Below, one piece after another: positions 16,740 through 24,945 of a stretch of 64,000 nucleotides of DNA (positions are counted from its first letter, which is position 1; each line of letters begins with the position of its first letter). The DNA is taken from contig NZ_BMUZ01000003.1 of NCBI RefSeq assembly GCF_014650455.1, positions 558,001 through 622,000 of the forward strand, given 5' to 3'. This stretch comes from Streptomyces xanthochromogenes (lineage in GTDB: Bacteria; Actinomycetota; Actinomycetes; Streptomycetales; Streptomycetaceae). The notes under the pieces were generated by a model, which was not told where the DNA came from, did no database searches, and saw nothing but the letters and a program-made list of their open reading frames with translations. Position numbers and translations under genes: made by a program.

Positions 16740-16940
16740 GGCAGTGCTCCTTCGACAGAGGGGGCGAGCGGGACACGGGCCGTCACCGGTCCGCCAACTC
16801 CCCTACCTCGCTTGCTGATTGCAGTGGTCGCGTGGCCAAGCATGCACACGCGACCGGCCATATCGCACATGGCCGTCCGCTTGCGATTGCGGCGAGGTGC
16901 TGCTCTGCGCGACCTCGGCGGGATGCCGCTCCGGACCGCC

Positions 16941-18881
16941 TCAATGAACAGCGCCGAGCGTCCTTCCCGTGCTGAGCACCGCGCCGATTTCCGCCGACTG
17001 GCCCGGGGGCGCCTTCACGGCGAGGGTCGTGCCGGTCGTGTCGGCGCGCACCTGGCCCGTCACGGTGATCCGCGTGACGGCGCGGCTTCCCGCGGCCAGG
17101 AGGTAGGTGGCGCCCGAGGGAGCGCTCCAGCGGGCGTCGGCCAGGATGTGCTGGTTGAAACGGCTGCAGTACGAGGTGTCCCGCGCGTCGGCGATCAGGG
17201 TGCCGGGCTCGCGCGCCGCCGTCGTGGGCGGCTGGAACCGTACGACGGCCCGGCCCGGACCGTTCCAGGTGTCTGCCCTCGAACACAGCCACTCCGCCTG
17301 GCCCGCGTTCTCCGGCAACTGCTGTTCTGCGAAGACCCAGTTGTTGACCGACCGTACGCCGCCCCCCACCGCGGACCGCAACGTACAGGCCGTGTGGGAC
17401 CAGCTCACCAGCGCCGCCGTGCTCGTGGCCTCGCGGGGCTGACGGGCCGGGACGCCGCCGCCGGGCGGCGGCGTGTAGGTGAGGTGGACGGGTGACAGGT
17501 CACCGAGGTCGGTGAGCAGGAAGGCGTGCTTCTCGGCGATGCGCTCGGACGAACGCAGCTGCAGGGCGGGCCAGTTGGAGCAGGGCCCGGTGAGGTCGGG
17601 GCGAGCCACCGCGTCACTGACGCCGTCGTCGCCGACGTGCAATGCGCGGGCCGGGCTGTCGGGGGCGAGCAGGTCGCGCGTGGTGGATTCGGCCACCCAG
17701 GGGGCGAACAGGAAGCGTGTCCGGCTCCCGGTCCGGCTGAGGACGAGCGCGGCCGCCGTGGTGACATCGGCGTTGTCGGCGCGCGAGAAGGCGAGTTCGG
17801 CCGGCTGCCCGGTGGTTTCCGCGTAGCGCACGACCCGCTCGCCGTCGTACAGGAGGACCACGTCGGCGTCGTCCACCCTTCCCGCGTACAGGAGTTGGGG
17901 CGACGCGGCCGTCGGTCCCGTCCCGGTCCTGGGCGCGGCCGACACCTGGACAGCGGTGCCCGGCCGCGCCCAGGCACGGAGCGCGCGCCCCAGCAGGGCC
18001 CGGTCGTCGACCAGGCTGCCGCGCGCGGGCCAGACCGTGAAGTCGATGCGCGAGCTCGACTGCCAGGCCGTGCCCGGCGCGCGCCCCACGGCCCCCGGGT
18101 CGACCATCGCGACGCCGACGGCCGAGGGGGTGGTGGGATGCGGCGACGCCGGGTCCTTGGCGCTCTGGCCCACCGTGAGCATCACCGCTACGAGGAGAGC
18201 GGCAGCCGCCCCCCAGCGCCGCCAATGGCGACGGCGCAACAGGTCCGTGGGCCGGGCCTGCACGGTGCACGGGTCGAACTCGACGGAGTCGAGCAGCAGC
18301 CCCGCCCGGGTGCCGTCGTCCTGCGGGCCCAGGGCCTTGGCAGCGCGCAGCGCGGCCTGCGGGTCCGGGACTCCGGCCGCCGTCAGCAGCTCGGCGGCGG
18401 TGTCCGAGGCGTACCCCTCCAGGTGCTGCAGCACGAAGGCCGCCCGGACCCCTGCCGGTACGGTCGCCAACTGCTGCTCCAGGGCCAGTTCGTCCGCACC
18501 GCCGATACGGGGTGTCAGCCTCAGCCCCCACACGGCGGGCAGCGCGGGCCGCACGGCCCGGCGCCAGCGGGCGGCACCGTGCTCGTAGGAAAGGGCCGCG
18601 CCCACCACGCGGCGCACGATCCAGCCGAGGGCCGGCGCCCGGTCGCCGCGCGGCGCGGGCACCCGGCCCTTCTTGATCGGCGTCGGCCGGGCGGGCAGCG
18701 CGTTCTGTACCACGCCGTGCGCGGCGAGCACGCGCCGATGACGGCCGAGCCGGGGCGGAAGGATGAGGTAGGCCAGCCGGACGAGCCGGGGGTAGTGCTC
18801 GACGAGCGTCGCCTCCGCCTGGCCGAGCGCGGGCACCGGACCGGCAGGACGGGGGTGACGCTCGCGTTGTGGGGCTGACAT
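16941..18881 (-). CDS. Sigma-factor-like N-terminus, transmembrane helix and extracytoplasmic domain (646 aa)
   Basis: Residues ~20-75 read like region 2 of an ECF sigma factor (EATLVEHYPRLVRLAYLILP). Residues ~135-185 read like region 4 (LATVPAGVRAAFVLQHLEGY, then a helix-turn-helix-like SDTAAELLTAAGV). Both are degenerate: the -10-binding core of region 2 is not recognisable. A single transmembrane helix (WGAAAALLVAVMLTVG) follows around residue 228-243. The remaining ~400 residues, with six cysteines, should lie outside the membrane; I do not recognise a family there. It is probably a membrane protein derived from a sigma factor by fusion, perhaps a sensor or a sigma-like scaffold. ATG at 18881 is supported by AAGGTGTTCCACC upstream. 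No anti-sigma gene is adjacent. Confidence 0.75.
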   Translation of the reverse strand: MSAPQRERHPRPAGPVPALGQAEATLVEHYPRLVRLAYLILPPRLGRHRRVLAAHGVVQNALPARPTPIKKGRVPAPRGDRAPALGWIVRRVVGAALSYEHGAARWRRAVRPALPAVWGLRLTPRIGGADELALEQQLATVPAGVRAAFVLQHLEGYASDTAAELLTAAGVPDPQAALRAAKALGPQDDGTRAGLLLDSVEFDPCTVQARPTDLLRRRHWRRWGAAAALLVAVMLTVGQSAKDPASPHPTTPSAVGVAMVDPGAVGRAPGTAWQSSSRIDFTVWPARGSLVDDRALLGRALRAWARPGTAVQVSAAPRTGTGPTAASPQLLYAGRVDDADVVLLYDGERVVRYAETTGQPAELAFSRADNADVTTAAALVLSRTGSRTRFLFAPWVAESTTRDLLAPDSPARALHVGDDGVSDAVARPDLTGPCSNWPALQLRSSERIAEKHAFLLTDLGDLSPVHLTYTPPPGGGVPARQPREATSTAALVSWSHTACTLRSAVGGGVRSVNNWVFAEQQLPENAGQAEWLCSRADTWNGPGRAVVRFQPPTTAAREPGTLIADARDTSYCSRFNQHILADARWSAPSGATYLLAAGSRAVTRITVTGQVRADTTGTTLAVKAPPGQSAEIGAVLSTGRTLGAVH

Positions 18882-19401
18882 GGTGGAACACCTTCTCCGG
18901 GGCGGACGTTGTGGCTTTGCCCTTCAAACGAGCGAATCGGATGACAGTCACACCGCGAGCGCCTCTTGGGGGCGTGCGGGTGCCTTCCGGGCGCCGTACG
19001 CGCCTCGCGCATCCTCCCGGGGCAGTCGCTCGTTCCCCCTTCCATGGAAGAGTGCGCTCATCCGATCAAAGGCCCGCGCGTGACGAAGCGTTGTTCCTCC
19101 CCACCAGAGGAGGCCGGCGCCCGACCCCCGCGAGACGAGAGCCCGCCACCCGCGAACGCGCATGCGCAGTGCGGGCCGAGCGGGAGCGACGTGAGCTTCA
19201 ACCGGTGGGGCACGGTGGTGTTCTGACGGCCATGCGGGGGCCCGCGCGCCCGCGCCACGGCGGAACGCCACTCCCCCGTCCTGTCGGGTACGGAATCATC
19301 GCGAGCCAGAACAGGCCGACGGCGGTCGGTGCGCGCGCCCACGTCGGCCCGTGTCACCGCGATCCGCCGTCGCCCGTCTCTCCTACGAGCGGGAGGACCG
19401 C
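18882..19401. other. Gap upstream of the glyoxalase-like gene
   Basis: 520 bp with no convincing coding frame on either strand. It should contain promoters for the divergent sigma-like membrane protein and the glyoxalase-like gene. A 12-bp palindrome CTTCCATGGAAG lies near 19039-19050; its role is unclear. Confidence 0.4.
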
Positions 19402-19758
19402 ATGCGTACCACGCACATCATGGCCAATCTTCCGGTGGCCGACATCGCGACGGCCAAGAGTTTCTACCGGGACTACCTCGGCCTGAGCACCGAGGAGTTC
19501 GATCTGACATGGGTGGCCCGCTGCACATCGCCCGATTCCGCGGCGAGCGTCCAGCTCGTGACGCACGACGCGACGGCGCCCGAGGACTCGGTCATTTCCG
19601 TCCTGACCGATGACGTCGAAGGCGCTTTCGCCGAGGCGCGGCGGCTCGGGTTCGAGATCGTGCATCCGCTGACCACGGAGCCGTGGGGCCACCGTCGCTT
19701 CTTCGTCCGGGCGCCGGACGGCAACGTGATCAACATCGGATTCCACGGCGACGCGTGA
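19402..19758 (+). CDS. VOC/glyoxalase-fold protein (118 aa)
   Basis: A single vicinal-oxygen-chelate module pair: MANLPVADIATAKSFYRDYLG at the start (typical glyoxalase/bleomycin-resistance opening), VLTDDVEGAFAEARRLGFEI in the second beta-alpha unit, and WGHRRFFVRAPDGNVINIG near the end. The last motif has the family's DPDGN-like metal-binding position. Members are metal-dependent lyases, dioxygenases or drug-binding resistance proteins; nothing here fixes the substrate. The ATG at 19402 is preceded by GGGAGGA. It is monocistronic, with a ~250-bp gap after it that contains only low-complexity GC-rich repeats of the GGAGACC/GGAGGCC type. Confidence 0.88.
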   Translation: MRTTHIMANLPVADIATAKSFYRDYLGLSTEEFDLTWVARCTSPDSAASVQLVTHDATAPEDSVISVLTDDVEGAFAEARRLGFEIVHPLTTEPWGHRRFFVRAPDGNVINIGFHGDA

Positions 19759-20010
19759 CGGCCGCGGAGACCCTGGAGGGCTTGGAGACCCCGAAGGGGC
19801 TGGAGGCCCTGGGGACCTCGGAGAGCCACCCCGAGACCCCGAGCAGGCGCCCCGGGTCCCGGGCCGCGGACGGCGGTGCGAGGCGGCGTCAGGGACCGGT
19901 GTCCGCATCCTAATCGCGGCGGCTCCGGATTCACCCGAATAGCGTCCTGAACAGGCGTGGGCCCCTCAGGGGTGGTGGTGTGAAGTGCTCTCCCCCGTAG
20001 GAGGACCGCC

Positions 20011-20199
20011 ATGTACGAAATGCACGTCGGCACGGCCGTGACCGGCACCCGCCGGGTGTGGCACGTCGTCGCCCACGACCAGCGCGCCACCTTGTGCGGC
20101 CAGCCCCTCGACCCCGTCGAGGACACTCAGACCGACCACCACTGTCTGCCCTGCATGTCGGCCTTCCAGCGCCTCATGCAAGCCGTCGAGCCCGCCTGA
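20011..20199 (+). CDS. Small cysteine-containing protein (62 aa)
   Basis: ATG at 20011 is preceded by a perfect AGGAGG at good spacing, so this small frame is almost certainly translated. The product has CGQPLD and later HHCLPC, a spaced Cys/His set that could bind one zinc ion (C-x22-HHC-x2-C). Trp and Val residues at the front (RRVWHVVAHDQRATLCG) resemble small Streptomyces proteins of unknown role. There is no hydrophobic segment, so it is cytoplasmic. It lies close to stress-type genes (CsbD, hydrophobic peptide, SigB-type sigma factor). Function is not recognised. Confidence 0.75.
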   Translation: MYEMHVGTAVTGTRRVWHVVAHDQRATLCGQPLDPVEDTQTDHHCLPCMSAFQRLMQAVEPA

Positions 20200-20503
20200 C
20201 GGTATTCGGCATCGAGGGCGTGCCCGCCCTCCGGAGGCGTGATGGACCGCATCTGCCTGACATGTTCATCGAAGAAATCGGCGGCATCGGAGCCCGCGAG
20301 GCCGTCCACCGCGATCTTCACCTTGTTCGTGCTTTTCCAGGTGACCTGGGGTCGCAGGGGCCGCCTCGCACTGGCTCTGCGTCGGCCGTACGGGGCGACG
20401 TAGGCGTTGCCGCCGCCTCTGTCCCGCGCCCGTCCCAAGCCCGTCCCAAGAACGATCGCGTCCGGGGTGCCGCCACGGACGCGACACGAGGACGCACGAG
20501 GAC
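20200..20503. other. Gap between the 62-aa gene and a terminator
   Basis: About 300 bp without a supported gene. Codon-position composition is not gene-like on either strand, and I see no strong promoter or repeat. Confidence 0.35.
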
Positions 20504-20544
20504 GAGGGCGGGGCCGACCGAATCAGCCGGCCGGCCTCGCCCTC
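20504..20544. terminator. Terminator for the csbD-like gene
   Basis: Stem of 13 bp with one wobble pair (20504-20516 with 20532-20544), about 40 bp downstream of the minus-strand CsbD gene stop. Confidence 0.7.
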
Positions 20545-20586
20545 GCGCCCTGACCCGCTCGGTCAGCGCGTCGAGTGCCAGTGCGC

Positions 20587-20760
20587 TCAGTGCTTGAAGA
20601 CGTCCTTGATCTTTTCCTTGGCCTGGCGGGCGTCACCCTTGGCCTGCTCGCCGCGGCCCTCGGCCTCAAGGCGCTCGTTGCCCACGGCGCGGCCAGCGGC
20701 CTCCTTGACCTTGCCCTTGGCCTGCTCGACCTTCGACTTGCCCTTTTCCTCACCGGACAC
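20587..20760 (-). CDS. CsbD family stress-response protein (57 aa)
   Basis: Short, highly charged and helical, with the CsbD pattern of Lys/Glu/Ala repeats: KSKVEQAKGKVKEAAGRAVG, then NERLEAEGRGEQAKGDARQA, KEKIKDVF. CsbD-like proteins are among the most strongly induced general-stress proteins in Bacillus (SigB regulon) and in actinomycetes; the biochemical role is unknown. GTG at 20760 gives MSGEEKGKSKVEQ, matching the family's usual N-terminus. A frame extension to GTG at 20778 would add a Val-rich hexapeptide and is less likely. The SigB/SigF-type sigma gene is at 21442-22323, within 1 kb. A shared stress promoter is a plausible inference. Confidence 0.88.
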   Translation of the reverse strand: MSGEEKGKSKVEQAKGKVKEAAGRAVGNERLEAEGRGEQAKGDARQAKEKIKDVFKH

Positions 20761-21001
20761 AACAACCACCACTCCCACAAATCGACGTCAAACTGCGACA
20801 GCAGTACTCCTCGCCGCATTCGGCCGATCCAAACCGCAGAGACCCAAAGGAAGTCCACCGCCTTCTCCCAGCGTACGGGATTGCGCCAGAATTCCGGAGG
20901 GCGAGGCGATTCGGGCGCTTGAGCCAGGGAATATGTATCAAGCCGATTCGAGTGCGTGACGGGTGTCTTCCGGGCACGCGGTGGACTGGAGGTTGAAAGC
21001 C

Positions 21002-21163
21002 ATGGTTCCCCTTCTTCTCGTGCTGCTGCTCGCCCTGATCCTTTTCGGCGCGGGCTTTGCCCTCAAGATCCTTTGGTGGGTGGCCATCGTGGTCCTGGTC
21101 CTGTGGCTCGTCGGTTTCGTCGCCCGCCCCAGGGGCGGCAGCTCCCGCTGGTACCGCTGGTAG
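21002..21163 (+). CDS. Small hydrophobic membrane protein (53 aa)
   Basis: ATG at 21002 has GGAGG 9 bases upstream. The protein has two adjacent hydrophobic stretches (LLLVLLLALILFGAGFAL, WWVAIVVLVLWLVGFV) and a short basic tail (RPRGGSSRWYRW). That pattern is the widespread Streptomyces 'hydrophobic protein' family, similar to the Listeria Lmo0937/DUF5670 peptides that are stress-induced. It should insert in the cytoplasmic membrane as a hairpin. Its neighbours are CsbD and the SigB-type sigma gene, which supports a stress role; the exact function is unknown. Confidence 0.85.
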   Translation: MVPLLLVLLLALILFGAGFALKILWWVAIVVLVLWLVGFVARPRGGSSRWYRW

Positions 21164-21208
21164 CCGAGCGGCACGCAGACCACGCAGACATAGGACAGCA
21201 GACATAGG

Positions 21209-21245
21209 ACAAGGGCCGGACCTTGAGCAGGTCTCCGGCCCTTGT
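21209..21245. terminator. Terminator after the hydrophobic protein gene
   Basis: Perfect 12-bp stem (21209-21220 with 21234-21245), 13-base loop, then TCTCTGTC. It sits between two convergent genes and could serve both. Confidence 0.75.
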
Positions 21246-21441
21246 TCTCTGTCATTTGGCGTACGTCTTCTGTCGTATACCTTCGGCTGCCGTATGCCGT
21301 CGGCATCGATGCCGACGGGAGACGAAAAAGGAAGCCGACGGGATGAATCAGGACTGGCCTGAATTCAAAGCCCGGTCGACTTCCTTTTCCTCATTCGTTC
21401 AACGTCCGGTTGTCCTGGATCGCACTGTCCCGGACGGCACT

Positions 21442-22323
21442 TCAGGCAGTTGCGCCCGTGGCGGTCTCGAACATTCCGGCGCGGAGCTTGGCGACGGTAC
21501 GCGACAGAAGCCGGGAAACCTGCATCTGGGAAACGCCCAGCTCTTCACCGATCTGGCTCTGGGTGAGCTCCTCGCCGAAGCGCAGCTGCAGCAACAGGCG
21601 CTCCCGGTCGGAGAGTTCCGCCATCAGCGGGGCGAGGCTCTGGAAGTTCTCCACCAGGTCCATCGCCGGGTCCTCGGCACCGATGAAGTCCGCCAGGGCC
21701 GCTTCCCCGCTCTCCTCGTCGCCCGAGAGCGCGGCGTCCAGGGAGGCGGAGTTGTAACCGTTGGCCGCCATCTGCGCCTCGACGACCTCGTCCTCGCTGA
21801 GGTCCATGAGGGCGGCGAGTTCCTTGACGGTGGGCGAGCGGTCCAGACGGCTCTCGAGCTCCTCGCGGGCCCGGGCCAGCTCACTGCGGCGCTCCTGGAG
21901 GCGTCGCGGCACGTGGACGGCCCAGGTGGTGTCACGGAAGAAGCGCTTCATCTCGCCGACGATGTACGGCACCGCGAAGGTCGCGAACTCGGTCTCGCGG
22001 GAGAGCTCGAAGCGGTCGATCGCCTTGATCAGGCCGATCATGCCGACCTGGACCACGTCCTCCATCTCGTCCGCGAAATTACGGAAGCGACGAGCGGCGA
22101 ACCGCACGAGGGACATGTTCATCTCGATCAGGGTGTTCCGCGCGTACTGGTACTCGGCCGTGCCCTCCTCAAGGACCGCGAGGCGCTCGAAGAACTGCCG
22201 GGACAGCGCCCGCGCATCGCGAGGAGCCACGCGCGCCGGGTCCTCGATCACCGGAAGCACCCGCACCTCGTGTCCGGTCTCCGGCTCGGCGGTCCTCATC
22301 GTCGCAGTCGCTACGGCAGTCAC
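21442..22323 (-). CDS. RNA polymerase sigma factor, SigB/SigF/SigG family (293 aa)
   Basis: Alternative sigma factor of group 3. Region 2 reads LVRFAARRFRNFADEMEDVVQVGMIGLIKAIDRF (residues ~66-99), then FATFAVPYIVGEMKRFFRD (2.3/2.4), region 3 has VPRRLQERRSELARA and TVKELAALMDLSEDEVVEA, and region 4 has LSDRERLLLQLRFGEELTQ plus the helix-turn-helix QSQIGEELGVSQMQVSRLL. This is the general-stress/sporulation type (compare SigB, SigF, SigL, SigN in S. coelicolor). GTG at 22323 is preferred: GAGGAGGGG lies just upstream. A longer ATG start at 22359 would include a TTA codon and bury the ribosome site. No anti-sigma gene sits beside it. CsbD and hydrophobic-protein genes next to it are likely targets, by inference. 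Confidence 0.95.
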   Translation of the reverse strand: MTAVATATMRTAEPETGHEVRVLPVIEDPARVAPRDARALSRQFFERLAVLEEGTAEYQYARNTLIEMNMSLVRFAARRFRNFADEMEDVVQVGMIGLIKAIDRFELSRETEFATFAVPYIVGEMKRFFRDTTWAVHVPRRLQERRSELARAREELESRLDRSPTVKELAALMDLSEDEVVEAQMAANGYNSASLDAALSGDEESGEAALADFIGAEDPAMDLVENFQSLAPLMAELSDRERLLLQLRFGEELTQSQIGEELGVSQMQVSRLLSRTVAKLRAGMFETATGATA

Positions 22324-22641
22324 AGCCACTCCCCTCCTCGTCCCCCGTACAAATAACATTCGTTTCGCGTCTGCCCCGAACTCACCGATCCATTCGCACG
22401 AGATTCGGACCCGTTTCCCGGCGGTCCCGCCGAGGCCGTGTCCACCGCCCAGCCATGGGTTTTCGGCGCGCGGGAACGGTCACCCGTGCCGGGGGCCGTA
22501 CCAGGCGGACGCACTCGCGCCGCCGGATCACACGGGCCCCGGAGTCCCCGGAACGATACGCGCGAAGCTTGGACACCTGTCCGCGATGAGAAGGGCCGCC
22601 ATGCCGACTCCCACCGGAACCCGCCTCGCCAGGGGTGGCGC
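22324..22641. other. Gap between the sigma gene and the lactonase gene
   Basis: 318 bp that must hold the divergent promoters. It contains CCCGTACAAATAACATTCG, an unusually AT-rich stretch just upstream of the sigma gene, and no supported gene. Confidence 0.4.
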
Positions 22642-23607
22642 ATGAGCCCTCGGCGCCCCGCCCCGGCCCCGCTGCCGAGGCTGCACCGCATCGAGCTCGA
22701 CGGCACCGGCCCCGAGGACGTCGTCTTCGATCACGCGGGCCGGGTGCTCACGGGGCTCGGGGACGGCCGCCTCCTGCGGATCGAGCTGCCCGGGCGTCCC
22801 GGCGGACCCGCCGACCTCGTGGAGATCGGCCGCACCGGCGGGCGACCGCTCGGGCTCGACGTCCTCGCCGACGGACGGCTGCTGGTGTGCGACGCCCAAC
22901 GAGGCCTGCTCCGCTTCGATCCCGACGGCACGGCCGGGTTCGACGTGCTGGCCGACTCGGTGGCCGGGCAACCGCTGCGGTTCTGCAGCAACGCGGTGGC
23001 GGCGTCCGACGGCACCGTCTACTTCACGGTGTCCAGCCGCCGGTACGGCCTCGCCGACTGGCCGAGCGACATCGTGGAGCACCGCCCGACAGGCCTGCTC
23101 GTCCGTCTAACCCCGGGCGGGGAGCCCGAGGTCCTCCTGGACGGGCTGCAGTTCGCCAACGGGGTGGCTCTCGCCCCCGACGAGTCGTTCGTCGCGGTGG
23201 CCGAGACCGGAGCGCGCCGGCTCACCCGGTGGTGGCTGACCGGTGCCGAAGCAGGCCGTCACGACACGTTCGCACGGGACCTGCCGGGCTTCCCCGACAA
23301 CATGTCCCGCAGTCCGGACGGCGGGTTCTGGGTCGCGCTCGCCGGTCCCCGCACACCGCCCCTGGACTGGCTCCACCGGACCGCGCCGCCGGTGCGCCGG
23401 GCGGCGGCCGCCGCACTCCGGCTGCTGCCACCGCTGCCCGCGCACGCCGCCGGTGTGGTGGAGGTCGACGTTCGGGGCCGCGGGATACGTCAACTGGCGG
23501 ACACGGGACGGCAGTTCCGCATGGCCACGGGTGTGGCCGAGCGGGACGGGCGACTGGTCTTGGGCAGCCTGGTGGAGGACGCGATCGCCTGGTGCGACAT
23601 CCGGTAG
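22642..23607 (+). CDS. SMP-30/gluconolactonase-like beta-propeller protein (321 aa)
   Basis: Six-bladed propeller with repeated blades: GPEDVVFDHAGRVLTGLGDGRLLRI, GRPLGLDVLADGRLLVCDAQRGLLR, FCSNAVAASDGTVYFTVSS, FANGVALAPDESFVAVAETGARRLTRW, FPDNMSRSPDGGFWVAL. The pattern of a metal-binding Glu/Asn/Asp set (GPEDV, FCSNAV, FANGVAL, FPDNM) matches the SMP-30/lactonase and strictosidine-synthase-like group. It could hydrolyse a sugar lactone or another cyclic ester. No signal peptide is visible. ATG at 22642 has AGGGGTGG upstream. It ends ~93 bp before the convergent oxygenase gene. Substrate unknown. Confidence 0.85.
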   Translation: MSPRRPAPAPLPRLHRIELDGTGPEDVVFDHAGRVLTGLGDGRLLRIELPGRPGGPADLVEIGRTGGRPLGLDVLADGRLLVCDAQRGLLRFDPDGTAGFDVLADSVAGQPLRFCSNAVAASDGTVYFTVSSRRYGLADWPSDIVEHRPTGLLVRLTPGGEPEVLLDGLQFANGVALAPDESFVAVAETGARRLTRWWLTGAEAGRHDTFARDLPGFPDNMSRSPDGGFWVALAGPRTPPLDWLHRTAPPVRRAAAAALRLLPPLPAHAAGVVEVDVRGRGIRQLADTGRQFRMATGVAERDGRLVLGSLVEDAIAWCDIR

Positions 23608-23700
23608 ACGCCCGGAGCGGCCCGCTCCCGCCCACGCCCGTCCGCGCGGGGGCGGGTCGGCCGGCCGGGAAGGAACCGGGGCGATGAGCGGATCGGCCGG

Positions 23701-24864
23701 TCAGGAGGGGACCGTGGCGGTGGGCGGCGTCCACCGGTGGGTGCGGGCCACTGCTCCGGCGACGCCGAAGTCCTTCTTGAGCTGCTCCGGGATGGCGTAG
23801 TGCATGACGCGGCCCCGGGTGAGCGAGGACAGTTCGAGGACGGCGGTGAGGTGGCCGATGCGGTCGAGCGCCCAGGCTCCGAGCGGGGAGCGGTCCTCGA
23901 TCGTCTCCAGTACGCCGAGGAGGTGCGGCACCGCCTTGACGACGGTGTCCCAGCGGGTGCGCGGCACCTGGAGCCAGTCCGCGCAGGTGTCGCCGACGAG
24001 GTGGCGGATGAGCGCGGAGACGATCGGGTCGAAGAAGGTGCCGGGCACGATCTCCTCGTAGAGGTCGATGAGCTGCCGGGTCAGCTCGGCGCCCTCGTCG
24101 GAGGGTGCCATGTGCCGCACCATGTAAAGATCGAGGAACTCGCGTGCTTCCTCAAGCGACTTGGGGACGGCCTCCTGGTCGACGCCGAGCATCGCGCCGA
24201 CCACGCGCCAGGCGTAGTAGTACGCCTCGGCTCCTTCCGTGGACATGTGGATGCCGAGGCGGTGCAGACTGTCCAGGACGAGCAGGGAGAAGAACATCTG
24301 CCCGCCGATCATGTCCTCCTGGCAGATCGGGGTGCCGAGCGTCTCGGTGTCCCAACGGTTCTCCCGCTTGAGGTGGTGGCGGATGGAGGCGTGCAGGAGG
24401 CGGACCTTCTGCGCGGCGGGGATGAACCGGCTGCCCGCCTCGAAGGCGTCGGGCTGCATCAGGTAGACGGTGAACTGCCCGGTCTCCGCCATCCGCTTGG
24501 AGGGGTACTTGAGCCCGTGCGTGGCCGAGAGGAGTTTCGCCACGTGCGGTACGACGTAACACGCGGGCATGGAGGCGAAGGACAGGGCGGTGGAGATGTG
24601 CACGTTGTTGTCGATGAAGAACAGGCGGGCGCGCTCCATCTCGCCCCAGTCCACCCAGGGCGGCGGCGCGCTGGTGACTTGGAGGTACTCCCGCGCCACA
24701 TCGGGCAGCCCGTCCGGCAAGGGCGCGCCGACGGTGGAGACGTACCGCATCAGGGTGTTGAACTTGCCCACCTCGCCCCGCTGGAAGAGCGTTGCGACGG
24801 TGGCGTCGGCGAGTTCGTCTCCGGCCTGCCGCAGGGCGTCCATCGATGCCTCGGTGTAGGTCAT
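23701..24864 (-). CDS. MpaB/Lcp-type (DUF2236) haem oxygenase family protein (387 aa)
   Basis: Resembles the rubber oxygenase Lcp / ER-bound oxygenase MpaB fold, an all-helical haem protein that cuts C=C bonds in isoprenoid chains. Visible family elements include GEVGKFNTLMRYVSTVGAPL, PPPWVDWGEMERARLFFIDN, AKLLSATHGLKYPSKRMAETG (Lcp-like region with conserved Lys/Arg/Thr), AAQKVRLLHASIRHHLKR (candidate haem-ligand His region), GTPICQEDMIGGQMFFSLLV and HRLGIHMSTEGAEAYYYAWR. It follows a polyprenyl synthase gene by 81 bp on the same strand. This arrangement suggests that the oxygenase acts on an isoprenoid product of the partner, by inference. ATG at 24864 is preceded by AGGAGACC. Confidence 0.8.
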   Translation of the reverse strand: MTYTEASMDALRQAGDELADATVATLFQRGEVGKFNTLMRYVSTVGAPLPDGLPDVAREYLQVTSAPPPWVDWGEMERARLFFIDNNVHISTALSFASMPACYVVPHVAKLLSATHGLKYPSKRMAETGQFTVYLMQPDAFEAGSRFIPAAQKVRLLHASIRHHLKRENRWDTETLGTPICQEDMIGGQMFFSLLVLDSLHRLGIHMSTEGAEAYYYAWRVVGAMLGVDQEAVPKSLEEAREFLDLYMVRHMAPSDEGAELTRQLIDLYEEIVPGTFFDPIVSALIRHLVGDTCADWLQVPRTRWDTVVKAVPHLLGVLETIEDRSPLGAWALDRIGHLTAVLELSSLTRGRVMHYAIPEQLKKDFGVAGAVARTHRWTPPTATVPS

Positions 24865-24945
24865 GACAGGTCTCCTCGTCCTTCACGGTCGTCGACGGCA
24901 GGCGCGGTCCGCCGCCGGGCAGCACACAGGAACCCGCGGTGCGGG

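Noticed and set aside
19759..20010. GGAGACC/GGAGGCC repeats after the glyoxalase-like gene as a coding extension
   Set aside because: The frame is low complexity and has no start signal.
22324..22359. ATG at 22359 with a TTA codon as the sigma-factor start
   Set aside because: The strong GAGGAGGGG site lies downstream of that ATG and just before GTG 22323, so the TTA would not be translated.
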